Shown here piece by piece: positions 1 through 14,817 of a stretch of DNA of 64,000 nt. The notes beneath the pieces are model-generated. The model was not told where the DNA came from, made no database searches, and worked only from the letters and a program-made list of their open reading frames with translations. The position numbers and the translations under genes were made by a program. Within the stretch, counting starts at the first letter, position 1; every line of letters starts with the position of its first letter. The DNA is from Datura wrightii (lineage: Eukaryota; Streptophyta; Magnoliopsida; Solanales; Solanaceae), in the NCBI GenBank assembly GCA_035772735.1, contig JASDFA010000007.1:146195001-146259000 (forward strand), read 5' to 3'.

Positions 1-3000
1 GAAATTAATTCATATTAATAATTAAATGCGAGTTAAAATAATTTCATATGTTATTTTAAGATTGTTATTTTTTAGCCCACCAATTAAATGATTCAGGATT
101 ATTTGTATTGCGACTACCTAATTTGCCTCATTCCATTTTGGTAGTATATTTTTGGAAAAGGAGTAAAAATTTAAAAGCTCTATTATACAAAATATCTTAA
201 TTTTATCCTCTATTATAATTTGAGATCATTTATATTCTGCTGCTAGAAAATTATGTCGTACTGTTGATCCTAACAAAACTTCAATGCGGACCCTATGTAA
301 AATATAATGAAGGATAATTTTAAACCGTGTTAAAAGAAAATTTATAATTCACTCTGTTCATTTGGTGCTTCGGTTAATAAGGTCAAAGGCAAATATAAGA
401 TAATTTGTCAAAGATAAGAGTATGAAAGACAGTAAATAAAATATAACGGGCGGTAAAATTAAGATATTTTATATAGTAAAACTAATGAGTTAATTTGGAT
501 ATTTCCTCTTCTATTTGTTATACCTTTTGATTTCTTATCCCTTTGTTTTTGTATATTGCAAAGGAAAAATCACATTACATAAATAATTAAGACTATATAT
601 TACAATATATATAGAGATATTTTTTGTATTTATTAAATATAATTTTTTAATATTAAATAATTATATGAAATAGATATATAATATAATATGTTCACCTTTT
701 TGAATATTTAACTATTTAGAGACTAAAATTGAGATGTAAAAGAAGGTCATATACAAACATATTTTTTAGTGTAATATGATAAATATAATTGATTTACTTA
801 ATCTTTTCTTATATCAGATTATAGGCAAACATGTTTAGTGTATGAATTGTGCGTAAAATATGATAAACTTAACTAGTTTAGGTGTATTTTTATTTTTGGG
901 GTTCAAAATTTGTATAAAAAATTGGGGTGTTTTCACTTTTCTGTTATTTTTATATGTTTGTGTGTATGAAACTTGTATACCACGACCGCGAATACAAATT
1001 TGTTCACTAAATTCGCTATCTCTTAAAATAATCAGGAAAAATCATGAATGAAAAGTATGAACATCACGTCGACTGTAATTCAAAAATTGATTTGGCTGTA
1101 TGTATACTAATATTGCTTTAGAAATCTCATACAATTAAAGATCGAAAGAAATAAGGAAAGATCTACCCGTTTACCTCCATATTGAATCAAGATTGAATGA
1201 ACATATCATTATTCATACTGAAAAAAGTGATAAACCGTGTTTCTTTCGAAGAGAATAATGATGTTTTAACAAAGGTAGGAATAAAAAAGAAGGAAAATCA
1301 GGGGATAACATCATTTATTCACTCTTGAGAAGTGGAACCTCTTTCCCTTATTTCGCTTTGGTGGCTTTCGATGTTTGTGAATTGCCTTAAGGTTATTGTT
1401 TGTTCTCCTAGTATCACCTCTTGTCGGAATTTTGTACTATTTCATTTCGGAATCTACTCGAATTTTATCAAAGGCTCAAATCATTTTTAAACATTTCGAA
1501 ATTTATGTCAACTATCCAACTAAGTCATAAATCACCATTCAGAATTAAAGGAACTTTTAAAATTCAAATTCAAGTTCATTAAACTGAAATGCTGATTTTG
1601 GTCAAATCCCTTAAACTTTAAACTTTCAATAACTGAAAATCTCATCCAATCTTCATTCGAACACCTTGGAAATCATCGCACGTGTCCCCGCAAGTCATAA
1701 ACAACACAATGAAGCTACGAAAAGGTTCATACTGGGAAAACGGGTCAAAAATCATAAAATGACCATGTGGGTCATTACATTCTAAAATATTCAAGTATCA
1801 TTTTTCTTAATATGTACCTGTCAAGTATACAACCTTCAATTTAATATTGTTCTCTAATAATTGTTATTTATTTTTGTCAATATAAATATTATTTTATTTT
1901 TATTTTTGAATCTCAGTAGTTATTCTTAAGACTCTTGTTGGGGTATTTGAAGGATTTGGATGACATAGCGCATGACAAAGTATTTCTAGATCCATAGAAA
2001 GAAAATTAAGTAATTAGTTTATTCGTAAAATCGCGCTTTGCGCGTTGATATTAATAATATGATTTTTTTTCCTAAAGCTCGAATATGAGTCTCTCAATCG
2101 CTAGACTCAGAGCGAAGACTCTTAAATTGATTTGGTATTTTTAGTATCCAATGAAACACAAAAAGAATTAATTCTTGCTTAACTAATAAAATTAACATTA
2201 TTAATGCAGTCATATTTTTTCAAAAAAATCATCTTTTTTATCTAATAAATGGTTAATGAAAAAATATTCTTAGTTTATTTTATTTTCTTAAAATTCTACA
2301 CATTGTTAGTTAAAAAGGAGCAATTGCAAGCATACGTTTAGTTTTGATTCTCTTCAATTATTTTTTTAAGATTTTTATAGTAAATTTCTTTTAAAACTTG
2401 TGTTTTCAAAATTTTAGGAATTTAATAATAAAAAAAAAGCAACAAATCATATCAATCATTTTTAGATAAGATAAATAAGTATAATTTCTAAAATTGTCAT
2501 TTATTTTGAGAGGATGTAGATAATATTCATAAACAATGAAAAATTTAACCAAAATTCAATATTAAATTAATATAATTATTCCTAAAACGTAAAATAAGAT
2601 ATACTTACCCTCCAAAAGGTAAAGTTATTACATATGAATTCACATTATAACTATACACAAGCTTTCAACAAATAGAAAAAATATTAATATTTTGGTAATG
2701 ATAGCATATTCATCCAACTTGATTTGACGAATACATCACACAAATAAGATAATATGTCATCCGCTCCCCATTTATTAACAAAACATAAATTATGCACCAA
2801 AATTATATATAAAATTAATATTTGTGGTAAAAACACTAATAAATTTTTAAAAAAAGGAATAGAGAAAAAAAAATTCTACAAAGAGTTCTCGGTGAAGGAT
2901 AAAAGTGATCATAATGAAGAATTGAGAAAAAAGTTATTTCATTAAAAAGGAAGAAATTAAGTTGATGTCCATATTTGAATCAGCGTTACAAATTCAAACA

Positions 3001-3671
3001 CATATAATAGGTAACTGCTACTATTTCTCCTCTAAAACTTTGCAAATGTAGTTGTATGGGATACATAAACAATTACAATGAAATATATGCATATTCAAGT
3101 TTGCTCCTCATCCATATTCACCAATTATCAATTCCTCAAACTTCTCAAACTTTCCAAGCGTTACTTCAATATCTATTATAAGAGAGTAATATTGATTTTA
3201 TTTTAAAAAGCATAAAAACTTACTACTTTCATACTTTTGTTTAGTTCATGTTGACCGAAAAAGCATGCAATAGATAGACATGTCAAAAATTTTAGTCGAT
3301 TCACCTTTTGCATTATTGCACATCCTTATTGGTGGTGTGTGTGTATATATTATATATATAAGTCCGATGACTATAGAGATTCTTGTGCCTCCAAGTTACA
3401 AAATAGGAAAGGTTGGAAAATAATAATTATGCTTAGAATTAATTTACAATAAATCTATTGTAACCTTAAACATATAATCAAATATGTTATCAAAAGAATT
3501 ATACAAAAAGCCAAATCCTCAACTGTGTATCGATCAAAAGGCAAGGAGACACAACCTCCCAACCAAGGGAGTGGTTACGTCCAGTATGTCCCCCCTTATT
3601 CCCGACATGCTATGCCCCAGAGTGGATAGGAAAAAAAACTGACAAGAAGGTAAATCGAAACATTTATCTTA
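1..3671. other. AT-rich intergenic DNA, no gene recognised
   Basis: No open frame here has recognisable protein similarity; the longest ones (860-1051, 2754-2945) are low-complexity chance frames. A slightly more GC-rich island at about 3530-3630 could be a retrotransposon remnant but could not be classified. Confidence 0.6.
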
Positions 3672-3986
3672 TAAATGTATGGGGAGTGTTAAATATAGCA
3701 TATTTAACATAATTAAGAGGTAATTAAGAGAATTAAAAGAATGACGTTTTTAAATTTTTTTTAATGTAACACATATATGAATAAATAAGAAAAAGATCAT
3801 GATATATGTATATACACACACACACACACACACATATATATATGATATATGATATGATATGACACCTCTCTTTAGACGTGTTATATTAAAAAAATAATTT
3901 TAATATTTATTTTTTTTAACTCTCTTAATTTTGTTTTTTTTCTTAATTATGTTAAATGTGCTATATCTAATACTCTCTATACATTT
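3672..3986. repeat. Hairpin-forming MITE-like element
   Basis: The left arm (3672-3740) and the reverse complement of the right arm (3920-3986) match over about 65 bases, including the shared core TTTAACATAATTAAGA. A (CA)n/(TA)n microsatellite lies in the middle (about 3813-3855). Part of the left arm recurs in direct orientation at 3997-4075, so elements of this family are stacked. No clear target-site duplication was found and the superfamily is unknown. Confidence 0.55.
3813..3836. repeat. (CA)n microsatellite
   Basis: Uninterrupted CA dinucleotides run directly into a TA tract, inside the loop of the hairpin element. Confidence 0.9.
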
Positions 3987-6900
3987 TTGATATAGTGTAA
4001 TTAACATAATTAAGAGAATTAAAAGAGTAACTTTTGAGTTTTTTAACATGACACATAAATGAGGAAAAAAAATAGAAAAGATGCCCAAAAAAAAATAAAG
4101 AAGATAAATAGTTTTCTAGGCCATAAAGAGGTGTCACGTTACCTTATCTATGTCTAACTTTAATATATATATATTTATAGAGAGATTACAGCACTCAAAA
4201 AGAAAAAATTGCCACCCATTATTAAAAAGATCACATGTTTGACCTGTGAAAATTAAAAATTAAGCCTACACTTGAAAGAATTTTTAAAAATATAATTAAT
4301 TAAATAAAATATATTCTTCAACACACTTAAGAGTGTGTTTATGGAGGAAAATATTTTGTGGTCTAATTTTTTAATATTTGATTGATTAAAATATTTTTAA
4401 AAATATATTCTCTAGTAAAAAACAAGTTACTTAAAAATAAATAAAAATTAATCTTCAAGATGAAACTAGAAAAAATAAATCATCTTCTTCTCACCCGCCT
4501 AACATCCTTAACTTCCACCCTTTGACCATCCCATTCCCCTGCCCTATTGAACCTTTTAGTTTTTTTTAAATTACATATAAATATTTTTAAAATAATATTT
4601 TTTACTTATTTATTAAATATTTAAAAAAATAATAAGTATTTATTTTTTAAAAAAAATATTTTATTGAAAAACATTTTCCTCCCTGCCAAATAAACCCTTA
4701 AACAACATGTCTTTTGTTTCGAGAGATATTAATGCAATGGGAAAGATCGTTCTTGCTTCCTTGAATTGACATACCCGTGTCATGACATGAAAACTACGGT
4801 TCTTTTGGAATTCCCTTTTTATCTGTTCTTTTTTTAATTGCCAACGCTTCTTGCTTTCATTTTCAGATATGTATGATTGTAAGTTAATTTGGATATTTGT
4901 GATCGTCTTTTTTTTTTTTTTTTTGAAAAAAAATATGGATAATGAAAGAAGAAATCGGGAGGGAAATTATAAGATGGGGAATCGTACTCTTATCAATAAA
5001 ATTAAAGTTCAGATAGTCAACCAACTGAATTAAGATTCCTATGTAATCACTTGCTACAATTTCGTTTTGAAAATTTGTCACGTATACCTAATCAACAACC
5101 TTTCTCCCTCTTTAGAATGCTAATTAATCACTAAAATGTGGTCAAATATAAAATAGAAAATATAAAAATTATTATTAACAAACAACAATATACTTAATGT
5201 AACCTCACAAGTGAAATCTGAAAAGAATATTACGTATAATGCCTTATTCATATCTTGTGGAGGTAGAGAAGTTTTTGATAGACTCTAGGATCAAATAAAA
5301 TATATGAAAATCAATTAAACAAAGAAAAAATACAATAATTAAAAAGTCATATTAAGAATAATAAACAAAATAATATTAGTAAAAGAATCATTATTTTTAT
5401 AAATATATAATTGCAAAGTTGGAATATGCGATCAATGTAACCATAAATAATTTTATAACCATTAATGCCATCGATAATTCAATATTTTCCGCGTGAATTT
5501 ATAAAAAAGAAAGTTGAATATTGAGCAATGATATCCCATCTATAAAAAAAAATGTTAGTCAACGAGTCTCATAATTCAAAGAGCTTTAGAAATCTTCTTG
5601 CATGATCAGAAGGATTAGGAACCAACACAATACTAGAGTTTAAGTTCTATCCGTATGGAAGCTGGGTCAGAATTTTTAGTTTGAATCATATTAAATAATA
5701 TCTTTAACACAAATTAGAATTTGAATTAATATTTATTGAATTTTATCGAATTCATAAATATCATTATGGTTCCGATCTTAATTCCATACACTTATGTGTA
5801 AAAGATATTAACAAAAGATATTATATAAGTAATTTTAGTTAACAATATCGACTGATATCCTAGAATAAATAATAAATAAACTTTTATAACTAATTAAATT
5901 ATATTGATCGTGTAAAAAGTTCATTACTCTATCAGCAACAATAAATATAACGTTCAGACATCGACTTCATCTTAAGTCAATATTTTCAATACGGAACATA
6001 AATCTATATATAAAACTTCACCAAAGCTTCATCAAAACTACTACAAACAGTAGATTTGAAACCATAATTTTAAAATTTCAGCAAGTTCAATAAAAAAAAC
6101 TTTAATTAAATTTATAATTTAAAATTTTAAATCCTTCTCTAATTATCGGAACATATAAAATAAATAAATTGAATAATCAATTAAACACAAAGTGTCATCT
6201 AATCATGCATTATTAGTGACAACTGGGGTAGCATGCAGCACAATATGGATTTTATTAGAGTTTAAGAGGAAACTTCTCTTGTCATTTTTCCAAATAATTA
6301 TGATCATAAACGTATGTAGAGGAATGAGATGACAAAAATAAATTGATGGGAACTGAGCTTCTAAAGAACAAGTCAAGAATTAGAGGTTCACACATAAATC
6401 CAAACATGTACTTAAATGACTAGTAACATTTGACAAATAGAGAATCCTATACTGTTTTTATTTCTGATCGACATAAGTAGAACTCTTATTAAAATGTGTA
6501 GAATTAGTCATAATTAAATTAAACTTCTTTTGAATATTTCGAATTTATGAAAATTTTGATTTCCTTACGGATTCACACGAAAAATCAAGTGCGAACATAT
6601 TAAACCAAAGATAGGATAAATTTACATGAAAAAAAAATACAACTATTTATTTATGTTTCTTCTATAACAGAAATAATTATGGAATTTTTTTAATTATAAA
6701 ATAATAAACAAGTTAATTTGGAGGGAGTACAATTTGATGTGAAGCTTTTTGGTCGTAGACAGAACATGATTAAAAATGGAATATTAAAATTATATCATAG
6801 TGTGAAAACGAATAAAATCAATAATACTTATTGACTGCGAAAGAAGCAATCAATGAGTATGTGAAAGTGAAAGCAACAAGTGTTTACAACAAAATAACAA

Positions 6901-9412
6901 AAATAACACTTAATAGCATAGTATTATCATCTGACACGGTTTGTTAATTAATTCAAGTTAAAAATTAAAAATTCACAATTTCAAAACAATATAAAATATT
7001 ATTATATATCACAATTATTTATTTATATAACAAATAGAAAACGAATATATATCTCAAAATATTATTCAAATGATATTTTGGCGGAGCAAGTTAAAAGCAA
7101 CCAGTTAAATACACTTCGTGAAAAATTATATACATCAAATTTTACTTTTTAATTAAATAAAAATTTCTGAACTCACCGCCGATATTTATCCCCTAAGATT
7201 CAAGGAACCAACGAGGATTTTTCCTACAGCGTTTCTTAATGACTCCCATCATTCCTTTTTTCACCAAAAACTGCTGTGGAATCTAAGTGTTGTTTACGTG
7301 TCCATTACTGCTAAATTGCTCAATGCCAAAATTTCCATTTCACTGTTTTCAGTCCATATATATCTATTTTTTCACACTGACTCATTCAATATTCTGTTGC
7401 TTTCTCTTTCAATAAAAGATGCCCAACTGCTAAAAATAGACAGTAAACCCTTTTATAACAAATTTTCCCTCAATAATTTTTATATGCTATAGCGAAATAT
7501 TATTTTAAAAAATACGTTATATTTATATAATTATAGAAATTTAATTGTTATGTATAGAGAGTGTCTCGCGAAATTTATAAGTTGATCAAACTAACTTATA
7601 AGCATCTTTTAATTTATCTACGCGTTTGATAAATATTGAAAATGATTATAAGTCATAATTCATAAGTTGGTCACCTCCAACTTATGATTCTACAGCTTAT
7701 AAACACTTTTAGTTTGATCAAACCATTTATAATTTTATTTTTAATATTTTTATGTAATCCCCAAAATACCTTTTCTTAAAATAAAATTTCAAACACTCTC
7801 CATAATATCACCACCACCTCTATTTTTTCACCACCACCTCTATTTAATCAAACCTAAAATTTTCTCGACCTCTTCAATGTTAACAAAAATTATGCAGTTC
7901 TTTATGGTATTATTTGGGGTAACAAATTTCTCTGTAATATTTTTTTAGTAGTTCTTCAAGTTCTACGGCTAAACATGAAATCCTTCTTTAACTTGACATT
8001 AATATTGTTGATTCATGCATTTGGTAAAGCATGAAACTCTCTCCTAATTCTTTATATTATAAGATATTTATTATTGATTTCAAGAGCTAATCAAATTGAA
8101 AAAAAAAATATTATTGATAAACACAAAATATGAAAATTAAAAAAAGAAGTAAAATAGAAAATATGTAATTATTTAACATTTGGATGACAACTCATAATTT
8201 GATCGCTGAGAATATTTATGATAGTTGCATGTTTTAGTTTAATTAGAAACAAAAAGATCGTTAAGTATTTATTTTTTTTAATGAAAATTTTATATACTAT
8301 TTAAGTAAGTTTTTACTAAAAATATTAGTCAAATTATTAATTATCATATAATATATAGTTATATTTTAGCTTATATAAAATAATTTTATCAATGTTATAT
8401 TAGAAATAAGCGAGACATAAATTATTTTATATTGTAATTAAACTGAAGTTTAAAATATCATAAAAATTACGTCATTATTAGTATAAAGAACTTGAAGGAC
8501 ATTTAAGTAAATTTAACAAAGCAAATGCTTATCAGCAATTTTTTACCAAATACTTCAATTGTTTATTATAGTTTCAACACTTTTATCCAAACACGTAACT
8601 GTTTATTTATTAAATCAGTTTTAGCACTTAAAAATACTTATCAACACTTAATGCTTATCGCAAAGCCAAATGAGCTCATAGTAAATATTATTAGAAAGGA
8701 TATTTATTATAAAATGGTGGTGGTTATCAGTAGTGGTTGAGATGATAAAGTTAGTTGATGGCCGGTGGTGATAGTTGACAGTTGTGATTATGATGACAAA
8801 AATGATTAGTTCATAAAAATATTTTTTTTAATGATATTAAGACTTTATTTAAGAATTTAATAATCAAAATCTATTCTGATTAAATAAATATTTAAATTTA
8901 ATATAAAAAATACACTAATAAATTAAGTAACGACGAGAAATAACACAAGAAAATGTATCATCTTAGCGGGCCTACAATACTAAATTCCATGTTCCCAATT
9001 AGTCAACATATATAATATGTCATGAAATTTTTTTCTTGGAAAATTCTCATAAGGTATCAATAATTTTAGAGGAATTCAAATATGAAGTTTAATTTCTCTG
9101 TTTAATAATTTCAATTAATGTCACCTAGCCCCATAATACATTTCGAAAATAATGTGTTATACAACTTAGGATACTAAAATGTGGTCAAATATAATAATTT
9201 TATATATTTCTAATCACATAATTTTATAATAATTCTGTAAAGTTTTCATGTAATTTTCTTCGTATAATCATTTAATTTTTATTTTATTATATTAAAATTA
9301 TTAAATTACTTTTATAAGAAAAAAATTATTCAAACTTTATTTAAATATGATTTGCAGAAAGTAATTAAACTATTTTTTGTAATAAAAAATCACTCATTTT
9401 GCCTACTTATCA
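3987..9412. other. AT-rich intergenic DNA, no gene recognised
   Basis: No coding region or RNA gene is supported. Stretches at about 7560-7740 and 8520-8700 contain 'cttataagc'-type repeats like those in the MITE upstream of the P450 genes, so they are probably old relatives of that element. Confidence 0.55.
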
Positions 9413-10182
9413 TAGAGGTGTAAAAAGCAAATCAAAAAATCGCATCAATTCAATAATTCGGGTCAAATCAAGAAAAAAAATTTAATTTTTGTCTTGTAAC
9501 ATATTATTTCAAGTTTGGACTTGGAATTTTGAATGATCCAATAAATTTTATAGCTCATAGATGCATGTTAATACAAACAAATTTCAAATCAAAAGCAAAT
9601 CAATATTTAATGCTAACTAATGAAATGATTTCAAAACTAGGAATGACAATAATATTAGATATCTATTCTTTAATTTTGCACTGGTTAATTTACACAGTGA
9701 AAACACACAACTTAATCTTTTTTAAAATATTTAATTAGTTATGTTAGTAATACTTATTAGCCATACTTAGTTTGGCATGACTTAATAGTTTTATAGTATG
9801 ATAATTTTCAATGATTCATTAATTAACAATATTTATTTTTATGCGATTTCATTATCTTTTAGGTTGATATTTTAGTACAATATCAACACTCATTTCATAT
9901 TTTATGTTATTTTCTTAATTATGAAACACCTAGATAGTTGTATGTTACCAGAATTAAAGAAATATTTCAAGCATAAGTTATATGTGTTGTATGAAGACTT
10001 TATCGGAGCAAAAAACCTAAAAAAATCCAGAAAACCCAAGAAAAACGAAAAATCTAGAAAAATTTGAGATTGAAAAACTCAACTTTTATTAATTTAATTT
10101 AATTTATAAATTTAAATTTTTGATATAATTTATTTAATTTAATATTTAAAAATTCAAATCAATCCGACTAGGTACACCCCTA
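9413..10182. mobile_element. Non-autonomous hAT-like element, copy A
   Basis: The ends are inverted: TAGAGGTGTA on the left, and the complement of TACACCCCTA on the right. The interior (about 9500-9570) is clearly homologous to the element at 32597-33491, sharing an interior that reads 'caagtttggactt' followed by 'gaatgatccaataa'. No transposase is coded. The ORF at 9529-9738 is element sequence and not a gene. A convincing 8-bp target duplication is not visible, so assignment to hAT rests on the TAGGGGTG-type ends. Confidence 0.6.
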
Positions 10183-11295
10183 TTATTATATAAAGTCACT
10201 AGATTATTGAGCCCACACAACGTCTATACCTTTTCTTTTTTTTTTCTAGGTAGAAACACAACATCTATACCTTGTAACAAAAAATCACTCAAATAGTTGC
10301 ATGACTTCCTATGATATTTACGCATAATTTAGTGATTACTTTTTGCTATAAAAAATTGATTAGTGATTTTTATGATGTTTACATAAAGTTGAGTGATTCT
10401 TTCATTAAAACAAAAAAGTTCAATATGTAACTTTAATATTAAATTTTTTTAAAAAAAATTGAATGATCACTTATGTAATTAAGTCTGCGATCAACACGAA
10501 ATGCGTAAAAATAATAATCGGTGATTAATGTCACGGTTTATTCAGCAATATTATTATATGAATATGAAAGTTAGCATTTGTATAGATCGTTAGTCCAACT
10601 AAAATCTAATAATTAATTCAATTAGTCTTAGATTTGGTACGTCGGCAATTATCTTATTAGACAATAATATGATTAGGAAACTGATTACCCAATAATCAAA
10701 CGTGGACTTGCATTTCACACTGACTAAACAATACTATTAAGCATAGATAATTTTATTTGTCCATCTGTATGATTTCACATTGACTCATCCTTTTTTCATT
10801 TATATATATATGATTATAGACTGGTAAAATTATTTATACATGCATTGTTTTAGTAACAAGATTAATGGTTATTACATCGAAGCGATTTAAATTTATCAAT
10901 ATTTAAATATTTAAATTATGATGTGCGTGTTTCAGTTGAATATATAAACTCATAATAAAAAAATTTTATTTAACACACTCAATTGAAATATATTATAATT
11001 CGAGTGTCTCGGTTATTTTCCACCGATTAATTATACACGGCGAGATCTGGACTTGAAAGTCTTCTATTTTTAACTCAGGAATATGAATTCCCATTAGGAT
11101 ATATTGGAATATAAGAAATTACAATTTGACTTGCAATGTTACATGTTTGAATGCAACATTACGTTCTCTCCTTTATTCCTATTAAAATGAAATTTGCTAA
11201 GTAATAAAATGTACAAAGTACATAGACATTAGATCAATACCTCTAAATTAAAATCAATTTTTGAGAAAGAGAATGCATCATCAAATTTTTATATA
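10183..11295. other. AT-rich intergenic DNA, nothing recognised
   Basis: No gene, RNA or clear repeat boundary was seen in this stretch. Confidence 0.5.
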
Positions 11296-12105
11296 GTTAA
11301 ATCTCATTATAACAGTCACTCGTTCATATTATCACTATTAAAAATAGAGATTTTTTTCACCACAAATCAATGAAAAATTTATGTTATAAGACATAATTTT
11401 CCCACTCATTTCCCACTGAACTTGTTCACTGGGAAAATGCATAGTGGGAAACAGTTTTCCACTGAAATAAGGAAAATTTCATTATTTTTCTATGTGAAAA
11501 CTATTATTTTTTCTTTTCCCGCCGATTATCGGTGGAAATAGTCACTTAACATTTTTCAGTGGGAAATCAATGGAAAAATAATAATTTTTTAGTAGTGTAT
11601 ATTTTACTTTTGTATAACAATATTCTATCTGTAACAACAGTGACGTTCAATATAGCAATATACTTTTTGTAAAATTGTTCCTCTATAACAGTCATATTCA
11701 AATATTATGCAATAATATTTTATACGAAATATATTATGTCTAAAATATTAGCATATTTATAATAATCACCATTAATGTCATGCACATATTAAATTTCAAG
11801 TATGAATATTTAAAGGAAAAAGATTATGTTAAAATAATGTCAACCAGTTATGATCATAACTTCACGAGGAAAGGCTACTGGTGTTTGCCTTTTTTAACAT
11901 TCGCTCTTTCTATTTTTTTGGTTAAATTGATTAACAAATACATGTTTCTTGGTATACAAAATTTTTAAACTAGATTTTTGCGCACTTTTATTTATAATAA
12001 CTAATAAGATCTAAACATCAAAGGTCAGTATACATATATAGTAGCACCTCACTATATCAGTTATAAAATTTTCAGACAAATATTGTCACTATAACAAGGT
12101 TTAAC
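11296..12105. mobile_element. Inverted-repeat DNA element with a nested MITE
   Basis: The left end starts GTTAAATCTCATTATAACAG. The right end read on the other strand starts GTTAAACCTTGTTATAGTGA. The interior repeats 'ataacagt' motifs. The element is interrupted by the CACTA-type MITE at 11333-11597. Flanking TATA on both sides could be a target duplication but is uninformative in such AT-rich DNA. No coding capacity. Confidence 0.5.
11333..11597. mobile_element. CACTA-type MITE (265 bp)
   Basis: It begins CACTATTAAAAAT and ends with the complement of CACTACTAAAAAAT, the hallmark ends of CACTA (En/Spm) elements. It is flanked by a 3-bp direct repeat TAT (11330-11332 and 11598-11600), the length expected for this superfamily. 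The interior is rich in 'gtgggaa'/'ttcccac' subterminal motifs in both orientations. There is no transposase, so it would depend on an autonomous element elsewhere. Confidence 0.75.
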
Positions 12106-13455
12106 TATATATTTAAGATAAAATTACACCTTGTTGTATTTAATTATTTTCAAATTTAAAATTATTTTATTTTTTAAAATTATATATTAAAAAAGAAAAT
12201 ATGAGTACTTTTTACTACTTTCATCATTTCAATTTAAGTGAACTTATATGACTTGACATGAAACTTTAGAAAAAAATAAATACTTTTAAAATTTATAACA
12301 CTATGTTATAACATTTACGTGGTTATAACATAACCTACAAAAGTTAAGAAACTTGTGATTTTCATAACATTATTATGCGCATGGCTATAAAGCTTGTTAT
12401 TAATGATAAAGTGAGATGTTTAAATGAAATAAATTTTAAATTTAATTTTTTAAAATAGATTAAAATAAAATAAGATTACGTAGATGAATGCAGAGGGAAT
12501 TAATATCTAGACTTTAGATATATAAAGAGAAAAATTAACTAAAACGGGTGAGTGTTTATGCACTTTAATATTAAAGTACATGATAATTAGTATGATAATT
12601 AGTAGATATAAAGTAATGCTATTATTTTTTGTAAATAGTGAATACACTATAGCATGTTCTTTATATTAGATTCTATCAATTACTCCACTGAACCTCAAGT
12701 TATTATCCACTGTTTTATATTTACTATATGGAAGAGATCATACAACTATATAAAGGATACTTCTTATATTTGGATAGTAGAGAAAGATGAGAAGTGTGAA
12801 AAATATTGTAGTGTATTTTGAAGTTAGTGTAGTGAAAGAGAGAGTTGAGGCAAAGAATAACATTCTAAATCTCCAACTAAGTCACTATACAAAATAGAGT
12901 AATTTTATATTTAAGGAAAATATTTTTTTGGTGGAGCTTTGGACTCTTCAACTAATCTGAAGTTGTTTGAGTTATACGGCATTGTTGGGTTGTTGTATCC
13001 TGAATGAGACAAGCTAAAAGTATTATCATTGAATCGGTAACTACCGCAGTGAACTTGAATCTCCTTTAAAAAAATGAAATTATATGCGTCTCAATCTAAA
13101 TATTTATTTATTTATATTTATTTTATTTTTAATTATAATTTACTGTATTTAACCGACAAACGTAAGTTGACACATCAAATTGGATAATGCAACACTGAAC
13201 CATTCATATATTATTTTTTTTGGTAACTAGAATCATTCATATTAATTGTATATATATATATTTGATTAATTCAATTTTGAGAAGCTCTACATATATTTAT
13301 TTATATTAATAAATATTGAGCGGTGACTCTTTCACTCATGATGTCAAATAGGACAGGGCCAAACTGATTTGGTCTGGTCAGTCTAGACCACCTCACTTCT
13401 ATGCCGTGATCACCTCACCCCCTCACGCCTTCACCACCTACTCCCCCAACTCACC
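12106..13455. other. Intergenic DNA, possible unclassified repeat
   Basis: No coding region recognised. The stretch 12700-13060 is less AT-rich and has a promoter-like 'actatataaagg' (12748), as in solo LTRs, but I could not find matching ends or a target duplication. Confidence 0.4.
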
Positions 13456-14305
13456 TAGGTGTGTTCACGATTTGGTAAAAAATCAAATCAAATCGTAGAT
13501 CAAATTAAATTGATTAAAAAAATCAACAGTTAATTTGAATTGATTTGATTTGGTTTTAAATTTTAAAAATCGAGGATATTTAGTTTGGTTTTGATTTTGG
13601 TTTTACTAAAAAAAATCAAAGAAATAACTAAACCGAACCGATAAATTTTATAATTATTTGAATATATGTTTGTAGTTTTTCATAAATAATTATAAATATT
13701 TTATATCTTTTAATCATTAATTTGGATTCAGTATACTTTATTTCACATGCACTATAACACTTTTAAATTTTATTACTTAAAAAATATGTCCAAACCCAAT
13801 ACTCTAAGTCTAATTGTTTATATGTGGTGTGACATGTTGCTGATTTTTTATATTTTCTTCTGTTAAGACATTCATCTACTCTTCAATCGTTTACCTCTTT
13901 GATTTTTGAAGAATTGACCATTCTATATGAAGTTGTATATTATTTTTGTGTGGATATTAGATATGTGAAGTGGAAAAACCTCTATATTTATGCAAATTAA
14001 ACATGCTAAAACTTTGGAATAGTGTAGAAAAATAATAGAAGATTCAGATACATTCATCTCGTGATAGTAGAGAGAAATTTGGTGATTCCTAATGTTCACT
14101 TGAAATAATTATCTGATGTCTCTGCTGTTTTACTATTATTAATTTATCATTAGCTAGTTATAAACCGAAAATCCGAACCAAACCGACAAGAACTAAACCG
14201 ATGGTTATTTATTTTATTTGATTTTAAAAATTTAAAAACCGACTAAATTGGTTTGGTTTGGGTTTTAATCAAAAACCGACCCAAACCGAACCATGAACAC
14301 CCCTA
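13456..14305. mobile_element. Non-autonomous hAT-like element (850 bp)
   Basis: The left end reads TAGGTGTGTTCACGATTTGG and the right end, complemented, TAGGGGTGTTCATGGTTCGG. The subterminal regions are rich in 'aaccgaacc'/'ggtttggttt' motifs in inverted orientation. The flanks are aactcacc and acctcacc, a 7-of-8 match consistent with an aged 8-bp hAT target duplication. No transposase ORF. Confidence 0.7.
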
Positions 14306-14785
14306 ACCTCACCTAGCTCGCCCCTTAATATTTTTTTAAATAATAATAATAATAATAATAATAATATATTTAATATAATTTTATTAATAAAATTTAAAAA
14401 AAATAACATGTACGTAAATTTTATTTTTATTTTATTAATTTTTTAAAATTACGTATTAATATTTTTTTGCTCGATTATCAAATACTAAAAAATATATTAA
14501 AAATCTCTTATTTTTCAAAAAAATAATATTCAGTAAAAACATTTCCATGAATAACGTTTTTCTTTCATACAAATACACCCTTAAATGATAAGTTTTTATA
14601 TTACCCAACTATAACATGGTTGAGACTGCTACAAATATTAAAAGTCTTACATTCATGCCAATGTTATGGTGTAATTAAGATTATGAATTTTAAAAATCTA
14701 TATTTTTTACATAATTTTCGTGTATAATCAAGCTATATTACGTAAACTTTTGAAAATAAATTAAATATATGAAAAATCTAATAAG

Positions 14786-14812
<27 letters not shown>
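14786..14812. repeat. (TA)n microsatellite
   Basis: A pure TA dinucleotide run in intergenic DNA. Confidence 0.9.

Positions 14813-14817
<5 letters not shown>

Noticed and set aside
12540..13065. Solo LTR
   Set aside because: Promoter-like composition but no matching TG...CA ends or target duplication could be found.
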